Assembly (NCBI RefSeq): GCF_015767245.1
Contig: NZ_JADOTV010000007.1
Location: 33,157 to 97,156, forward strand
Direction of reading: 5' to 3'
DNA: 64,000 nt
DNA from: Aureivirga sp. CE67
GTDB lineage: Bacteria > Bacteroidota > Bacteroidia > Flavobacteriales > Flavobacteriaceae
Translations under genes and position numbers: made by a program
Shown here: one piece after another, positions 51,123-62,100 of the stretch
Layout: each line of letters begins with the position of its first letter
Position numbering within the stretch: the stretch's first letter is position 1
The notes under the pieces: model-generated
Databases searched by the model: none
What the model was told of the DNA's origin: nothing
Seen by the model: the letters and a program-made list of their open reading frames with translations, nothing else

Positions 51123-52340
51123 ATGAAGAAATCATTAGAGAATTTAGTAGCTTTTTCTGATAATTTAGGAAAGTTAGAGCACAACCAAGAATTTTTAAAA
51201 GCTTTTTCAGAAGATACAGGATATTCAATACCAAATATTAAAAAAAGAGAAATTCATTCTTCCAAAGCATTTATGGATTATAAATTGGAAGAAATTCAGA
51301 AAAAAGTAGCTTCAGATAAGAAGTTTTACTTCCATAAAAATAAACACATTCACAAAGTTTTTTGTTTACTTCCAGGAAATGCTGCTTTGTATGCCTTTTG
51401 TGCAAAAGTGTTAGTTCCTGCAGTGATTTGTGATGTTTCTTTGAGTATTTCTTTTCCATCAAGACTTCGTAAATCCAAGGAGTTTTTAGTGCCGCTTTTT
51501 GAAAAATATTTACCAAATATCAAAATTTTAGAAACCAAAAGTAAATCGGAATTATTCCATCATGTGATTAATGAAACAGATATTGATACTGTTGTAGTTT
51601 TTGCTTCTGATGTTTGGATTAGTGAGTATATTGGTGAATTTATTGATACTAACAAACGTTTAATTTTCGAAGGACCAGGAAATGATCCTTGTGTGGTTTT
51701 TGAAGATTATGACAAAAAAAGTGTGAAAGATATCGTACAAGCTTGTTTGAATAATTATGGGCAATCGTGTTCTAGTTTAAAACGAGTTTATGTAAAAGAA
51801 GCTATTCATGACGAATTTGTTTATGAGTTAATTGATCAAATTGATCAACACATAAAAGAAAATCCAGATGCGAATAATTCGATTTTTTCGTCCATTGTGT
51901 TTGATAAAATAAATTACCAGATAACAGAAGCAAAAGGAAAAGGAGCGAAGGTTGTTTATGGAGATGCTGCAATTAAAGATTCAAAATTTAATCCTACGAT
52001 TTTGTTAAGTCCAAATCATACAACATTGGTTTTAGAAGAAAATTTTTATCCAGTAATTCCTGTTGTGAAATTTAAAGATGAAAAACATGTAGAAACGCTA
52101 ATTTTTGAATCAAATTATGGTTTAAATTGTTCTATTTTTGGAAATTATTCTGAAGATTTTTTAGAAATGATGAAAAATAATCATAAAAGTGTTTTTAAAG
52201 ATTCTACGATTGTAAATCACGAAAATCATCATGAAATTACAAAACTTGGAGGTTATCGAAGATCTGGATATATTTTAGAAGATGGAATTAAAAAACATGG
52301 TTCTTTCTATCTAGAAGATTTAATTTTTAGAGATAAATAA
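51123..52340 (+). CDS. Aldehyde dehydrogenase superfamily protein
   Basis: 405 residues from ATG 51123 (a TTG at 51099 is less likely). The catalytic cysteine C216 in NYGQSCSSLKRVYV, the EGPGNDPCVV segment before it, and the EENFYPVIPVVKF segment near the end all match NAD(P)-dependent aldehyde dehydrogenases. It is about 70 residues shorter than usual, mainly at the N-terminus and cofactor-binding region, so cofactor preference is uncertain. It overlaps the end of the DUF2809 gene by 34 bases. Confidence 0.8.
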   Translation: MKKSLENLVAFSDNLGKLEHNQEFLKAFSEDTGYSIPNIKKREIHSSKAFMDYKLEEIQKKVASDKKFYFHKNKHIHKVFCLLPGNAALYAFCAKVLVPAVICDVSLSISFPSRLRKSKEFLVPLFEKYLPNIKILETKSKSELFHHVINETDIDTVVVFASDVWISEYIGEFIDTNKRLIFEGPGNDPCVVFEDYDKKSVKDIVQACLNNYGQSCSSLKRVYVKEAIHDEFVYELIDQIDQHIKENPDANNSIFSSIVFDKINYQITEAKGKGAKVVYGDAAIKDSKFNPTILLSPNHTTLVLEENFYPVIPVVKFKDEKHVETLIFESNYGLNCSIFGNYSEDFLEMMKNNHKSVFKDSTIVNHENHHEITKLGGYRRSGYILEDGIKKHGSFYLEDLIFRDK

Positions 52341-52708
52341 CTTTTATCCAAAAAGAAAATAAAACAAATACCAATTGTATAAAGTAACAAATCTGACCAA
52401 AGAAAACCTTGACCAAGAACTAAACTGCCAATTCTTGTTTGACGAATTTCTACAATCCATGTTGCTTTGTACAGTTGGAAAAATTCTACGAAAAAACAAA
52501 AAGCCAAACTTCCTATAAAAGCTATTTTTAAAGGTTTTTCTACTAATAAAAATCGTAATCCTAAATAAATTAATACAGCATAAAGCGCATCACCAAAATA
52601 AGAAATCACAAAAGAAGGCATAAAAGACATTCGAGAAGAAAGTCCTAGAAAAATAGTTAGAATTGCTAAAAAGAAATAGAAGATTCTTTTTTTTAAATTG
52701 ATTTTCAT
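52307..52708 (-). CDS. DUF2809 membrane protein
   Basis: 133 residues with four membrane helices. GDALYAVLIYLGLRF and CFFVEFFQLY are typical of the family, as is LGQGFLWSDLLLYTIG. Function unknown. It overlaps the convergent aldehyde dehydrogenase-like gene by 34 bases. Confidence 0.85.
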   Translation of the reverse strand: MKINLKKRIFYFFLAILTIFLGLSSRMSFMPSFVISYFGDALYAVLIYLGLRFLLVEKPLKIAFIGSLAFCFFVEFFQLYKATWIVEIRQTRIGSLVLGQGFLWSDLLLYTIGICFIFFLDKSYLSLKIKSSR

Positions 52709-52731
52709 AGCAAGAAATTGATTTTAAAAAA

Positions 52732-52757
52732 ATCCCCTTTTGAATAAAAAAGGGGAT
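52732..52757 (-). terminator. Terminator of the DUF2891 gene
   Basis: ATCCCCTTTT / AAAAGGGGAT stem followed on the minus strand by seven T. Confidence 0.88.
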
Positions 52758-52766
52758 AAGTGTATT

Positions 52767-53900
52767 TTAATTTTGTTGTTGTAAAGCATAAATAGCAAAA
52801 GTTCCAAGCCAGTGAGAACCTTCATAAGAATCTCCAGTCAAGTTTGGAAGCGAATAATTTATATGCTCGTTTGCCAAAGTATTTAGATGTGCAAATTTTG
52901 GTGAAGTTTTCGCAATTTGATAAAAACACCACGCACGACTAAAATTCAAACCATCTAAATGAACCAAGTGTCCATCCGTTCTATCCGTTACAATTCCTGG
53001 TTTTAAATCAAAATTTGGATTGCTTAATTCTGGTAAAAAGGCATTCACCCAAGTAAGAAATTCTTCTTTAGGTAAAATTTTCGCCATCAAATCTGCTTCT
53101 TCCAAACAAGGAGAAAGAAAATCCGTTCCACTAGGTTCCCAACCAATCGGACAATCCTGATCATTCATATAAAAATCCCTAGCTCTTTTTTCAATCACAT
53201 TTTTCAAGCTTTCATTTTTGGTAGTTTTTGCATAATCATAAGCCAAACTTAAACCAAAAGCTGTATTAGAATGCGTACCAACACGAACAGGATAATTCAA
53301 TTTTGGTAAAAATTCCTCATACCTTGTTGCAATGATTTCTTCTAGAGGTTTCAAATTCTCCGAAAGCTCTTTTCCTAGAGGATCATTCCAAGTTTGTAAT
53401 TCTTCCGCTAACTTTAGAAGCCAAGCCCAACCATAAGTTCTTTCATAAGATTTGTTATAAGGTTTGTTGAAATAAGCTATTTCTGCTGCAATATTTTCAG
53501 GGCTAATTCTTTGTTTCAATTTTTCTCTAATTTCTTCCTGATTTTCGATGTCTGGAAAAGTTTTTAAAAGAGAAACCAAAGACCAATGCCCATGAACAGC
53601 CGAATGCCAATCAAAACAACCATAAAAAGCTGGGTGTAATTCTTTCGGACTTTGAATGTCTGCTGCACTATTTACAACCTGACTTGGTTTGTTCGGATAT
53701 TCCGTTTCAATACAATGCAAAGGAAGTTCCGATAAACGAATTGCTTCTTCTAAAGTTAGTTTTGGAACTTTTACATCTTTTGGAGTTTTTTTTTCTACAA
53801 TTTCTTCCGTATTATTTTTCACTTCTTTTGGTGGAGTTTGATCACAACTCAATGTTATTGCTGCAAAAACAGCTATAATTGCTATATTTTTAAGTTTCAT
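52767..53900 (-). CDS. DUF2891 lipoprotein
   Basis: 377 residues from ATG 53900 (an earlier TTG is unlikely). The lipoprotein signal ends TLSC (C19). The family motifs HPAFYGCFDWHSAVHGHW and RTYGWAWLLKLAEEL are exact, later LAWxF-like segments include LDGLNFSRAWCFYQIA. It is probably an alpha/alpha-barrel with conserved aromatic and histidine residues like a glycosidase, but the activity is not established. Confidence 0.9.
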   Translation of the reverse strand: MKLKNIAIIAVFAAITLSCDQTPPKEVKNNTEEIVEKKTPKDVKVPKLTLEEAIRLSELPLHCIETEYPNKPSQVVNSAADIQSPKELHPAFYGCFDWHSAVHGHWSLVSLLKTFPDIENQEEIREKLKQRISPENIAAEIAYFNKPYNKSYERTYGWAWLLKLAEELQTWNDPLGKELSENLKPLEEIIATRYEEFLPKLNYPVRVGTHSNTAFGLSLAYDYAKTTKNESLKNVIEKRARDFYMNDQDCPIGWEPSGTDFLSPCLEEADLMAKILPKEEFLTWVNAFLPELSNPNFDLKPGIVTDRTDGHLVHLDGLNFSRAWCFYQIAKTSPKFAHLNTLANEHINYSLPNLTGDSYEGSHWLGTFAIYALQQQN

Positions 53901-53972
53901 CTTATTCAAATTTCTCGAAAAATAGTGATTTTATTTTGAACAAAAATTTCTCGAAATAAAATTTATAAGAGA

Positions 53973-54410
53973 TTAAATCAAAACATCTATTTTCTGGACA
54001 ATTTCTTTGACTTTATGATTTATAAACCGAAGTTTTTCTAAATGAGAATCAATTTTTTTTAAGGTTTCATTCATTTCGAAGACACAATTCTCACATTTCA
54101 CAAAATGTTTTTCTAATACGTATTTAGTGTCATTTTGTTCTTGAACTAAAGCTTTTTTTATTTTAGCTAAACCACCGATTTCTATATCAATTTGTTCTTT
54201 CTCTGAAAATTGTAAGCAATGTTCAGAAAACCTCTTTTCAACATTTAATCTTTCAATAATTTCTTCAACTTCTTCAACTTTTTCTGTTTTTTGATTCAAA
54301 ATAGCATCATAATGCTTTTCGTCTAAACAATAAGTGTTTTCATAATGAGAAATTTCATGTGCCTTTCTTTTCTCATTTAATGAAATTAGTTTTAATGATA
54401 GTTTTTTTGT
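53973..54410 (-). CDS. Coiled-coil frame lacking an ATG, possibly read by -1 frameshift
   Basis: An open frame runs from about 54431 to the stop at 53973, with no ATG in it; the first possible codon is TTG at 54299, which would give 108 residues. Upstream of that TTG the frame still looks coding (KRKAHEISHYENTYCLDEKHY). It has two cysteines in KCENCVFE. The 3' end of the preceding 71-residue gene carries A AAA AAC at 54407-54401 in the correct phase to slip into this frame, which would join both into a protein of about 211 residues. Confidence 0.55.
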   Translation of the reverse strand, partial: TKKLSLKLISLNEKRKAHEISHYENTYCLDEKHYDAILNQKTEKVEEVEEIIERLNVEKRFSEHCLQFSEKEQIDIEIGGLAKIKKALVQEQNDTKYVLEKHFVKCENCVFEMNETLKKIDSHLEKLRFINHKVKEIVQKIDVLI

Positions 54411-54607
54411 TTCTCTTTTAGCTTCTTGTATTCATCCACTAATTTTTTTAAGTAAGCATCTTTTTTTGTTTTTTTCTCAAGAGATTTGATGAATTCAATT
54501 TCTTCTTCATTTCTAGGAATATTTTTAGATAAATCATTGTACAGACCTTGTTGTGCAAAAATCATGTTAGAAATTAGAAACATTGTAATTAGCAAAGTTT
54601 TTTTCAT
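54392..54607 (-). CDS. Small secreted protein, may be the front of a frameshifted gene
   Basis: 71 residues. A signal peptide at 1-18 (SNMIFAQQ) is followed by a highly charged helix (KKLVDEYKKLKEKQKN). It ends shortly after the heptamer A AAA AAC, and the -1 frame continues the helix as LSLKLISLNEKRKAHE. Whether it is a complete short protein, the start of a programmed-frameshift product, or one half of a damaged gene is open. Confidence 0.55.
   Translation of the reverse strand: MKKTLLITMFLISNMIFAQQGLYNDLSKNIPRNEEEIEFIKSLEKKTKKDAYLKKLVDEYKKLKEKQKNYH
54401..54407 (-). promoter_or_regulatory. Slippery heptamer A AAA AAC
   Basis: Minus strand codons CAA AAA AAC of the 71-residue gene give A AAA AAC in the phase needed for -1 slippage. 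No clear downstream pseudoknot was found by eye; the sequence after it is AT-rich. Confidence 0.5.
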
Positions 54608-54756
54608 AGATGTAATTATTTAGAGTTATTTAATTTTCATGCAAATTTTAAAGAAGGGGGATTTTCTTTTTCATTTTGAGATAATTATAAAAAATAATTT
54701 TGAAGAAATGCAAGTTTTGTTTAAGAAAAGGGTTTCTTGAGAAAGATGAAAGAAAA

Positions 54757-54794
54757 ACTAGATTTTATCTGCTTTTAAATTGATAAAATCTAGT
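54757..54794 (-). terminator. Terminator of the TlpA-like gene
   Basis: 13-bp perfect stem ACTAGATTTTATC / GATAAAATCTAGT with T on both sides. Confidence 0.9.
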
Positions 54795-54811
54795 GAAAAA
54801 ATAAAATCTAA

Positions 54812-56026
54812 TTAAAGCTTAATTTTATTTTTTTGAATTAGTTTATCTATAAGTTCAGGACTTGGATTAATTTCGATAATTTTTCCTGTATCATCAACTA
54901 AAAATTGCGAACCACCAGAACCTGTGATATTATATTTTTCCCAAATTTTGTATTGATCTTTTATTTCAGGAATAACTGCCCATGGGTAATTATGTTTTTT
55001 GACAATTGTATCATATTTATCTCTGTTTGAAATTCCTCCCATAACAGAAAACACTGCAAATCCATTATTTTTATGTTTTTCATAGACAGGTTTCATATTA
55101 TTACTTTTTTCAATACAAGGGCCGCACCAAGGAGCCCATAAATCAATAAGTGTATATTGATTGTTCTTTACAATTTCCTTTAAATTTATATGTTTTCCTT
55201 CTGCATTTTCAACTGTGAGATCAATAAAACTCCCTCCTTTTATCGCTTTTAAAATTCCATTCAACATATTAGAAGAAACTTCTGTATAAGGATGATCAGG
55301 AAATTTCTTTTGGTAAAAGGAAACAGATTCCATGATTTGAATATTAGATTCAAAATATTTATTTGGAAATCGCAATATGTCAATCAAATTAGAATAACCA
55401 TATAAATCAACATGTGATGTATAATATTTTCCAATTTTTAAATCAGCTTCTTTGCTTAACTTTTTGTAGTGTTTTTTAAGAGAATCAATTTTAGGTTGAA
55501 TCTTATTTTTTTGAACAATATCTTTTGTTTCTGTTAATTCTATATATAAAGAATCAATTTCGTTATCAATTTTATCAAATGGCTCAAATAAAGGCTCGAA
55601 AAAAGCATTTTTGGAATATTCTTTTGGGCTAATTTTTCCTGAAATTACATGAATGTTTTTTTCTTTCGTTACGAAATTTAACCCATTGTAATTAAATTCA
55701 ATACTATCTTGTTCTGTGTAAAACTTTAAGGGAACCCAATAGCCCTTTTGATGCGCTTTAGAAGAAACTAATTCATATTTTTCAATATGTTTAATAGAAT
55801 CCATTTTGTAAGAAAAATTTCCGAGAGAATCGACAGGGATTTTTGCAATTAAATCATAGCGAAGATCTTTATTAGATTTTTGTAAAAGTAAAGTGTCATT
55901 TTTATAAATAGGAATATTACCAAAAACAGTACAAGTTTTCGGAATAGTATTTTCTTTTTTTTCAGCTGAATTAGAGCTACAAGCAATTATAAAAATTGAG
56001 GGAATAAAAAGTAAATATTTTTTCAT
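54812..56026 (-). CDS. TlpA-like thioredoxin lipoprotein
   Basis: 404 residues. Lipoprotein signal ending IACSS (C16). The N-terminal 230 residues are of the DUF4369-like type with paired strands; the C-terminal thioredoxin fold has the redox pair C301-C304 in LWAPWCGPC and the cis-proline region later (GSGGSQFLVDDTG). It is a periplasmic thiol-disulfide reductase of the TlpA group. Substrates are not visible. Single gene with a strong terminator. Confidence 0.9.
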   Translation of the reverse strand: MKKYLLFIPSIFIIACSSNSAEKKENTIPKTCTVFGNIPIYKNDTLLLQKSNKDLRYDLIAKIPVDSLGNFSYKMDSIKHIEKYELVSSKAHQKGYWVPLKFYTEQDSIEFNYNGLNFVTKEKNIHVISGKISPKEYSKNAFFEPLFEPFDKIDNEIDSLYIELTETKDIVQKNKIQPKIDSLKKHYKKLSKEADLKIGKYYTSHVDLYGYSNLIDILRFPNKYFESNIQIMESVSFYQKKFPDHPYTEVSSNMLNGILKAIKGGSFIDLTVENAEGKHINLKEIVKNNQYTLIDLWAPWCGPCIEKSNNMKPVYEKHKNNGFAVFSVMGGISNRDKYDTIVKKHNYPWAVIPEIKDQYKIWEKYNITGSGGSQFLVDDTGKIIEINPSPELIDKLIQKNKIKL

Positions 56027-56079
56027 ATTAATTTTTTTTAGTGTGCTAATATAGAAAATTATATATATGAAATAAAAAA

Positions 56080-56105
56080 ATCCCCTCCAAAAAGGAGAGG
56101 ATTAA
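56080..56105 (-). terminator. Terminator of the giant adhesin gene
   Basis: AATCCCCTCC / GGAGAGGATT imperfect stem followed on the minus strand by seven T. Confidence 0.85.
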
Positions 56106-56127
56106 ACGATTACAATAGTCACTTAAA

Positions 56128-59100
56128 TTATCTACGAATTAAGCTAAAGTGTCCTTTTTTACTTATAGTTTTTCCTGTTTCATCTTTAAATTCTAAAACA
56201 AACCAATAATCTGTAGAAGGGAATTGAATTCCATCTTTAGTTCCGTCCCATCCTTCCGAATTTTCAGTTAAAACAGTAATCAATTTTCCATAACGATCCA
56301 TAATCGAAATTGTAATGTTTTTCATGTTTTTAGCTCCATGTAAATGCCAGGCATCATGAATTCCATCTTCGTTTGGTGTAAAATAATTAGGAAAATCGAT
56401 AAAAGTAATTTCTTTTCGAATTTCTCCACAACCGTTTACATCTTCAATGATTAAATCAAAAGTTCCATCAGGACAATTCTCAAAAATTCCTGTAGTATTC
56501 CAAGTCATTCCTTCATCAATAGAAAACTGATATTCTCCGATTCCAAGATTTGAAATATCTACAATTAAAGTATTCTCACTTTGATCTTGCAGATACCCAA
56601 TTTGCTGAATTGCATCCTCAGAAATTGTTGCTAGTTCTGAAATAGAAACTTCTACAGTTTTTGTAGCAGAACATTCTAAGCTTGTAGTGTAATCAAAAGC
56701 TTCTACAATGTAAGTACCTTCTAGATTGATGTCTAAATATTCATCTTCAGTTTCAATAACAGTTCCATCAGGTAAAGTCCATTTGTAGCTATAATCTCCA
56801 GTTGAATTTTCAATATTTAAAGTATTTTCTTCCCCATTTTTACAATACACGAAGTTTTCTACTATTTCAAAATAAGGAGTTTCTTCCACGATAATTTCAA
56901 AAGAAGTAGTTTTTGCACAACTAAATTCATTCATAACAGAAACCCAAATTGTAGAATTTGTACTTTCAAAAGAATTAAAATTAGGAATAGAATTTTCTTG
57001 GTTTAAAGCATCTGATTCAGTCAAATAATAAGAAATAGTATTTGTTGTTTCAGAAGTGATTTCCGTATTTTTTTCTTCTAAATTAAAAATACCAAGTCCA
57101 TCAAAACCACAAGTGAATAATGGTAAAATATCCAATGAGATTTCCGGATTTGAAGCAATTTGTAGCGTAAATTCTTTCGTGAAAATACAACCCGTTACAA
57201 GATCTTCTGCTTTTACAAAAATCTTAGTTTCTGGAGTATTTGTTACATCTATTGGATTTACAATGTTAGGAAAACCATTTTCAGCATCTGTTTCCGAAAT
57301 AAAATATTTTACCTCCAAAGGATTTGGGTTTTCTTCCGAAATAAATTCAAAAGTCAAATCTTGTAGGTTTACATTTTCATAGATTCCATCTGTATTATCT
57401 TCACAAAAAGTATAAGTATCAAAATCATTGAAAATTGGAAGAGGATTTACAATTAACTCAATAGGAAGCTGAACAGAACAATCTAATTCCGCATAGGTAT
57501 TTACTATAGAAGCATAAATTGTTTTTGAATTTGAAACGTAATTTTCTGTATCCGTAATAGGATTATTCAAGGCTTCAGCATCTTCTAAATTCTCATGAAA
57601 ACTGATAGTTACTCCGTTTTGTTCATTCGTAATTTCTGAAATATAATTCTCAATATTAAACAAAGCAAAACCATCAAAATCATCATCACAAACTGCGATA
57701 GAAGTGAAATCATAATTCGGCTGAGGTAAAGGTTCTACAATCAGAGCAAGTGTTGTAATATCATAACATCCTGTGCTTACATTTTCTACACGAACATAAA
57801 TGTTTTGCACATCTTGCGTTGTATTTAAAAATTCATTTTCAACAATTGCATCTGGAAAATCAGTTGGGTTTTCCGCACTTTCTAAAGTCAAATGATACGA
57901 AACTATAGTTCCTAATTGTCCATCCAAAATTCCTTCGTCCAAAGTTTCTAAAGAGAAGATTCCATGTCCGTCATAATCATCATCACAAATAATATATGGA
58001 GGAAGAATTGCAGCTGAAGGTTTTTGTTCAATCAAAATTTCAAAACTTGAAATGATAAAACATCCAACAGAGTTTTCTAAACGAACCCAAATAGTTTGTG
58101 TGTTAGCAATAGTGTTTAAAAATGGCGTATCTAAATCAATACTCCAGATTTTCTCTTCAGCATTTTCTTCAGATAAATACATCGTAATATCTAAATCTGG
58201 ATAGGTTTCTAGAATTATTTCTTTTTGTTGGTTTAAATCTAAATATGCATATCCATCTTGATCTTCTTCGCAAATTATCACATCTTCGATTTCTACAATT
58301 TCAGGAATTTCCGAAATAACTAAAGCTAAAGGTTTGATGATAAAACAACCCGTGATTTCGTTTTCAATTCTTGTAAAAATTGTTTGTGAAACAGAAAAAT
58401 AGTCCTCCGTTAACGAAATAGGAATTTCATTGTTTTCTGCATTTTGATAGGTAATATGATAAGAAATAACATAGTTTTCAACCGGACTATAAAGCTCTGT
58501 AACTTGGTTTAAATCAAAATGAGCATTTCCGTCATAATCATCATCACAAGCTTCAAATTCTTCAATGTTTTCAACTTCTGGCAAAGGATTTACAACTAAA
58601 TCCAAAATCACATAAGAATAACAACCATTTTCATTTGTAACTACAGCATAAACAGCCTGAGTTCCTTGTGTAAGATTTGTATATGGCGAAAGTTTATCGA
58701 TGATTTGTCCATCCAAAGAATTCTCATGATAGGTAACAGTCCCAGTGTATCCATTCAGAATTTCCGCATCTTTTTGATATAGTAAAAATTCACTTACAAA
58801 TCCGTTAGAATCATCACCATCATCTGCATTATCACAGATTTCGTAAGCAGTAGGTTGTTGCAATACAGGATTTTCTTCTACAATCAAAGAAACTGGTTTT
58901 ACAAATGGACATTGGTTTGGATTTTCTACACGAACCCAAATAGTTTGTGGATTTGTATCATTTACAAAATTTTCAAAGTTTGAAATCCATCCACTTGCTT
59001 GCGTATTTCCATTGATAGCAGCTTCTTCATTAAAATAATAAGTAAAATTATCGGTGTTATTTTCTTCTAAAACTGTTAAGTCAAAACTTGTATGTCCATC

Positions 59101-62100
59101 CGCATTTTCATCATCACAAAGGTAAATCTCATCAGAAATAGCGATTTCTGGAGAAGTTTCTACTACTAATTCTAAAGCTTCAACTGTAAAACATCCTGTA
59201 ATTAAATTTTCAACTCTAGCATAAATAATTTGATTGTTTAAGTCAATATTAGAATAATTTTCTGGAGTTTGAATCACATTTAAAGGATTTGGATTTGCTT
59301 CATTTGCATCTGTAAATTCTTCAAAATAGGTAATTTCAATATCTCCAAGAGCTGTATAAATTTCTGTGTCTTTTAAAGTTAAATTGAAAGTTGTAAAACC
59401 ATCATTATTAACATCACAAGAATTTAGTGGAGTAGGAGTATTGGCAGAAATAGTTTCGATGAAAAGTTGGAAACTATATCTTTTTACACATCCATTTGTA
59501 AAAATGGCTTCGGCAAAAATTTCTTGATTATTTATTCCTGTAAAGTCATTAGGAGTGTCAATTATTTGAGAAAATAAATCATCAGAATAATAAGAAATTA
59601 CAGATTGGTTTGTTTCGGAAACGAATTCATTTTGTATGGTTAAATCAAAAGTTTCATTATCACAAATTGTAATATTATTTAAAGTTTCAGTAGAACCTGA
59701 TTCAATAAGTAATTGCACCGAAGTTGTAGAAAAACAACCTTCAGAGTTTTCTAATTTTACATAAATCTCCTCTTGATGATTACCTTCATAATTAGTCAAA
59801 TTACTAATAACATTTGTCAAGTTAATATCCTCGTAATATGAAATTGTGATATCTGGATTTGTTGTGAAATTATTATTTAAATCTGTAAGATTAAAATATC
59901 CTGTAGTATTAAAAGTGTTGCAAGTTGTCAATTCTGAAACAGGATTGAAGACAACACCATTTTTTAAATCAAACTGAATTTGCATAGAACTTTCACAACC
60001 ATTCGCATCGGAACCTTTTACATACACAATTTGATTTCCAGAAACTATATAATTAGAACTGTTTGTAATTGGATTTGCAAGTGCCGCATCCGAATAATAT
60101 GCAATAGTAGCAACAGGATTTATTTGTGCGTTTAAAGTAGAAAGATCAAAAGATTCTTGATTGTTTCCATCGTTATCGCAAAGCTCAAACGGTCCAACAG
60201 GATTTAGATTTAATTGAGAATTTAAGCTAAAATCAATCTGCATGGTATTTTCACAACCATTCGCATCGGAACCTTTTACGTACACAATTTGATCTCCAGA
60301 AACCGTATAATTAGAAATATTGGTAATTGGATTTGTAAGTGCAGCATCTGAATAATATTCAATAGTTGCAGCAGGATTTATTTGTGTATTTAAAGTCGAA
60401 AGATCAAAAGATTCTTGATTATTTCCATCATTATCACAAAGCTCAAACGGTCCAACAGGATTTAGATTTAATTGAGAATTTAAGCTAAAATCAATCTGCA
60501 TGGTATTTTCACAACCATTCGCATCGGAACCTTTTATGTACACAATTTGATCTCCAGAAACCGTATAATTAGAAATATTGGTAATTGGATTTGTAAGTGC
60601 AGCATCTGAATAATATTCAATAGTTGCAGCAGGATTTATTTGTGTATTTAAAGTGGAAAGATCAAAAGATTCTTGATTATTTCCATCATTATCACAAAGC
60701 TCAAACGGTCCAACAGGATTTAGATTTAATTGAGAATTTAAAGAAAAATCAATTTGCATCGAATTTTCACAACCATTCGCATCGGAACCTTTTACGTACA
60801 CAATTTGATCTCCAGAAACCGTATAATTAGAAATGTTTGTAATTGGATTTGACAACGCCACATCCGAATAATATTCTATAGTTGCAGCAGTGTTAATTTG
60901 TGTATTTAAAGTCGAAAGATCAAAAGATTCTTGTCCATTCCCATCATTATCACAAAGTTCAAACGGCCCAACAGGATTTAAATTTAATTGAGAATTTAAG
61001 CTGAAATCAATCTGCATGGAGTTTTCACAACCATTCGCATCCGAAGCTTTTACATACACAATTTGATTTCCAGAAACTATATAATTTGAAATATTAGTAA
61101 TAGGATTTGTAAGTGCTGCATCTGAGAAATATGCAATAGTTGCAGCAGCGTTTATTTGTGTATTTAAAGAAGAAAGATCAAAAGATTCTTGATTGTTTCC
61201 ATCATTATCACAAAGCTCAAATGGTCCGACAGGATTTAAATTTAACTGAGAATTTAAACTAAAATCAATTTGCATGGTATTTTCACAACCATTCGCATCC
61301 GAACCTTTGACATATACAATTTGATTTCCAGAAACCGTATAATTTGAAATATTGGTAATTGGATTCGTAAGTGCCGCATCTAAATAATATTCAATAGTTG
61401 CAGCAGGATTTATTTGTGTATTTAAAGTCGAAAGATCAAAAGATTCTTGATTATTTCCATCATTATCACAAAGTTCAAACGGTCCAACAGGATTTAGATT
61501 TAATTGAGAGTTTAAACTAAAATCAATTTGCATCGTGTTTTCACAACCATTCGCATCCGAACTTTTTACATACACAATTTGATTTCCAGAAACCGTATAA
61601 TTAGAAATATTGGTAATAGGATTTGTCAAAGCTACATCTGAAAAATATTCAATAGTTGCAGTAGCATTTATTTGTGTGTTTAAAGTAGAAAGATCAAAAG
61701 ATTCTTGATTATTTCCATCATTATCACAAAGTTCAAACGGTCCAACAGGATTTAGATTTAATTGAGAGTTTAAACTAAAATCAATTTGCATCGTGTTTTC
61801 ACAACCATTCGCATCCGAACCTTTTACATATACAATTTGATTTCCAGAAACGATATAATTAGAAATATTAGTAATTGGATTTGTATATGCAGCATCTGAG
61901 AAATATGCAATAGTTGCAGCAGTGTTAATTTGCGTATTTAATGTCGAAAGATCAAAAGATTCTTGATTATTTCCATCATTATCACAAAGTTCAAACGGTC
62001 CAACAGGATTTAGATTTAATTGAGAGTTTAAGCTAAAATCAATCTGTGTAGTATTTTCACAACCATTCGCATCCGAACTTTTTACATACACAATTTGATT

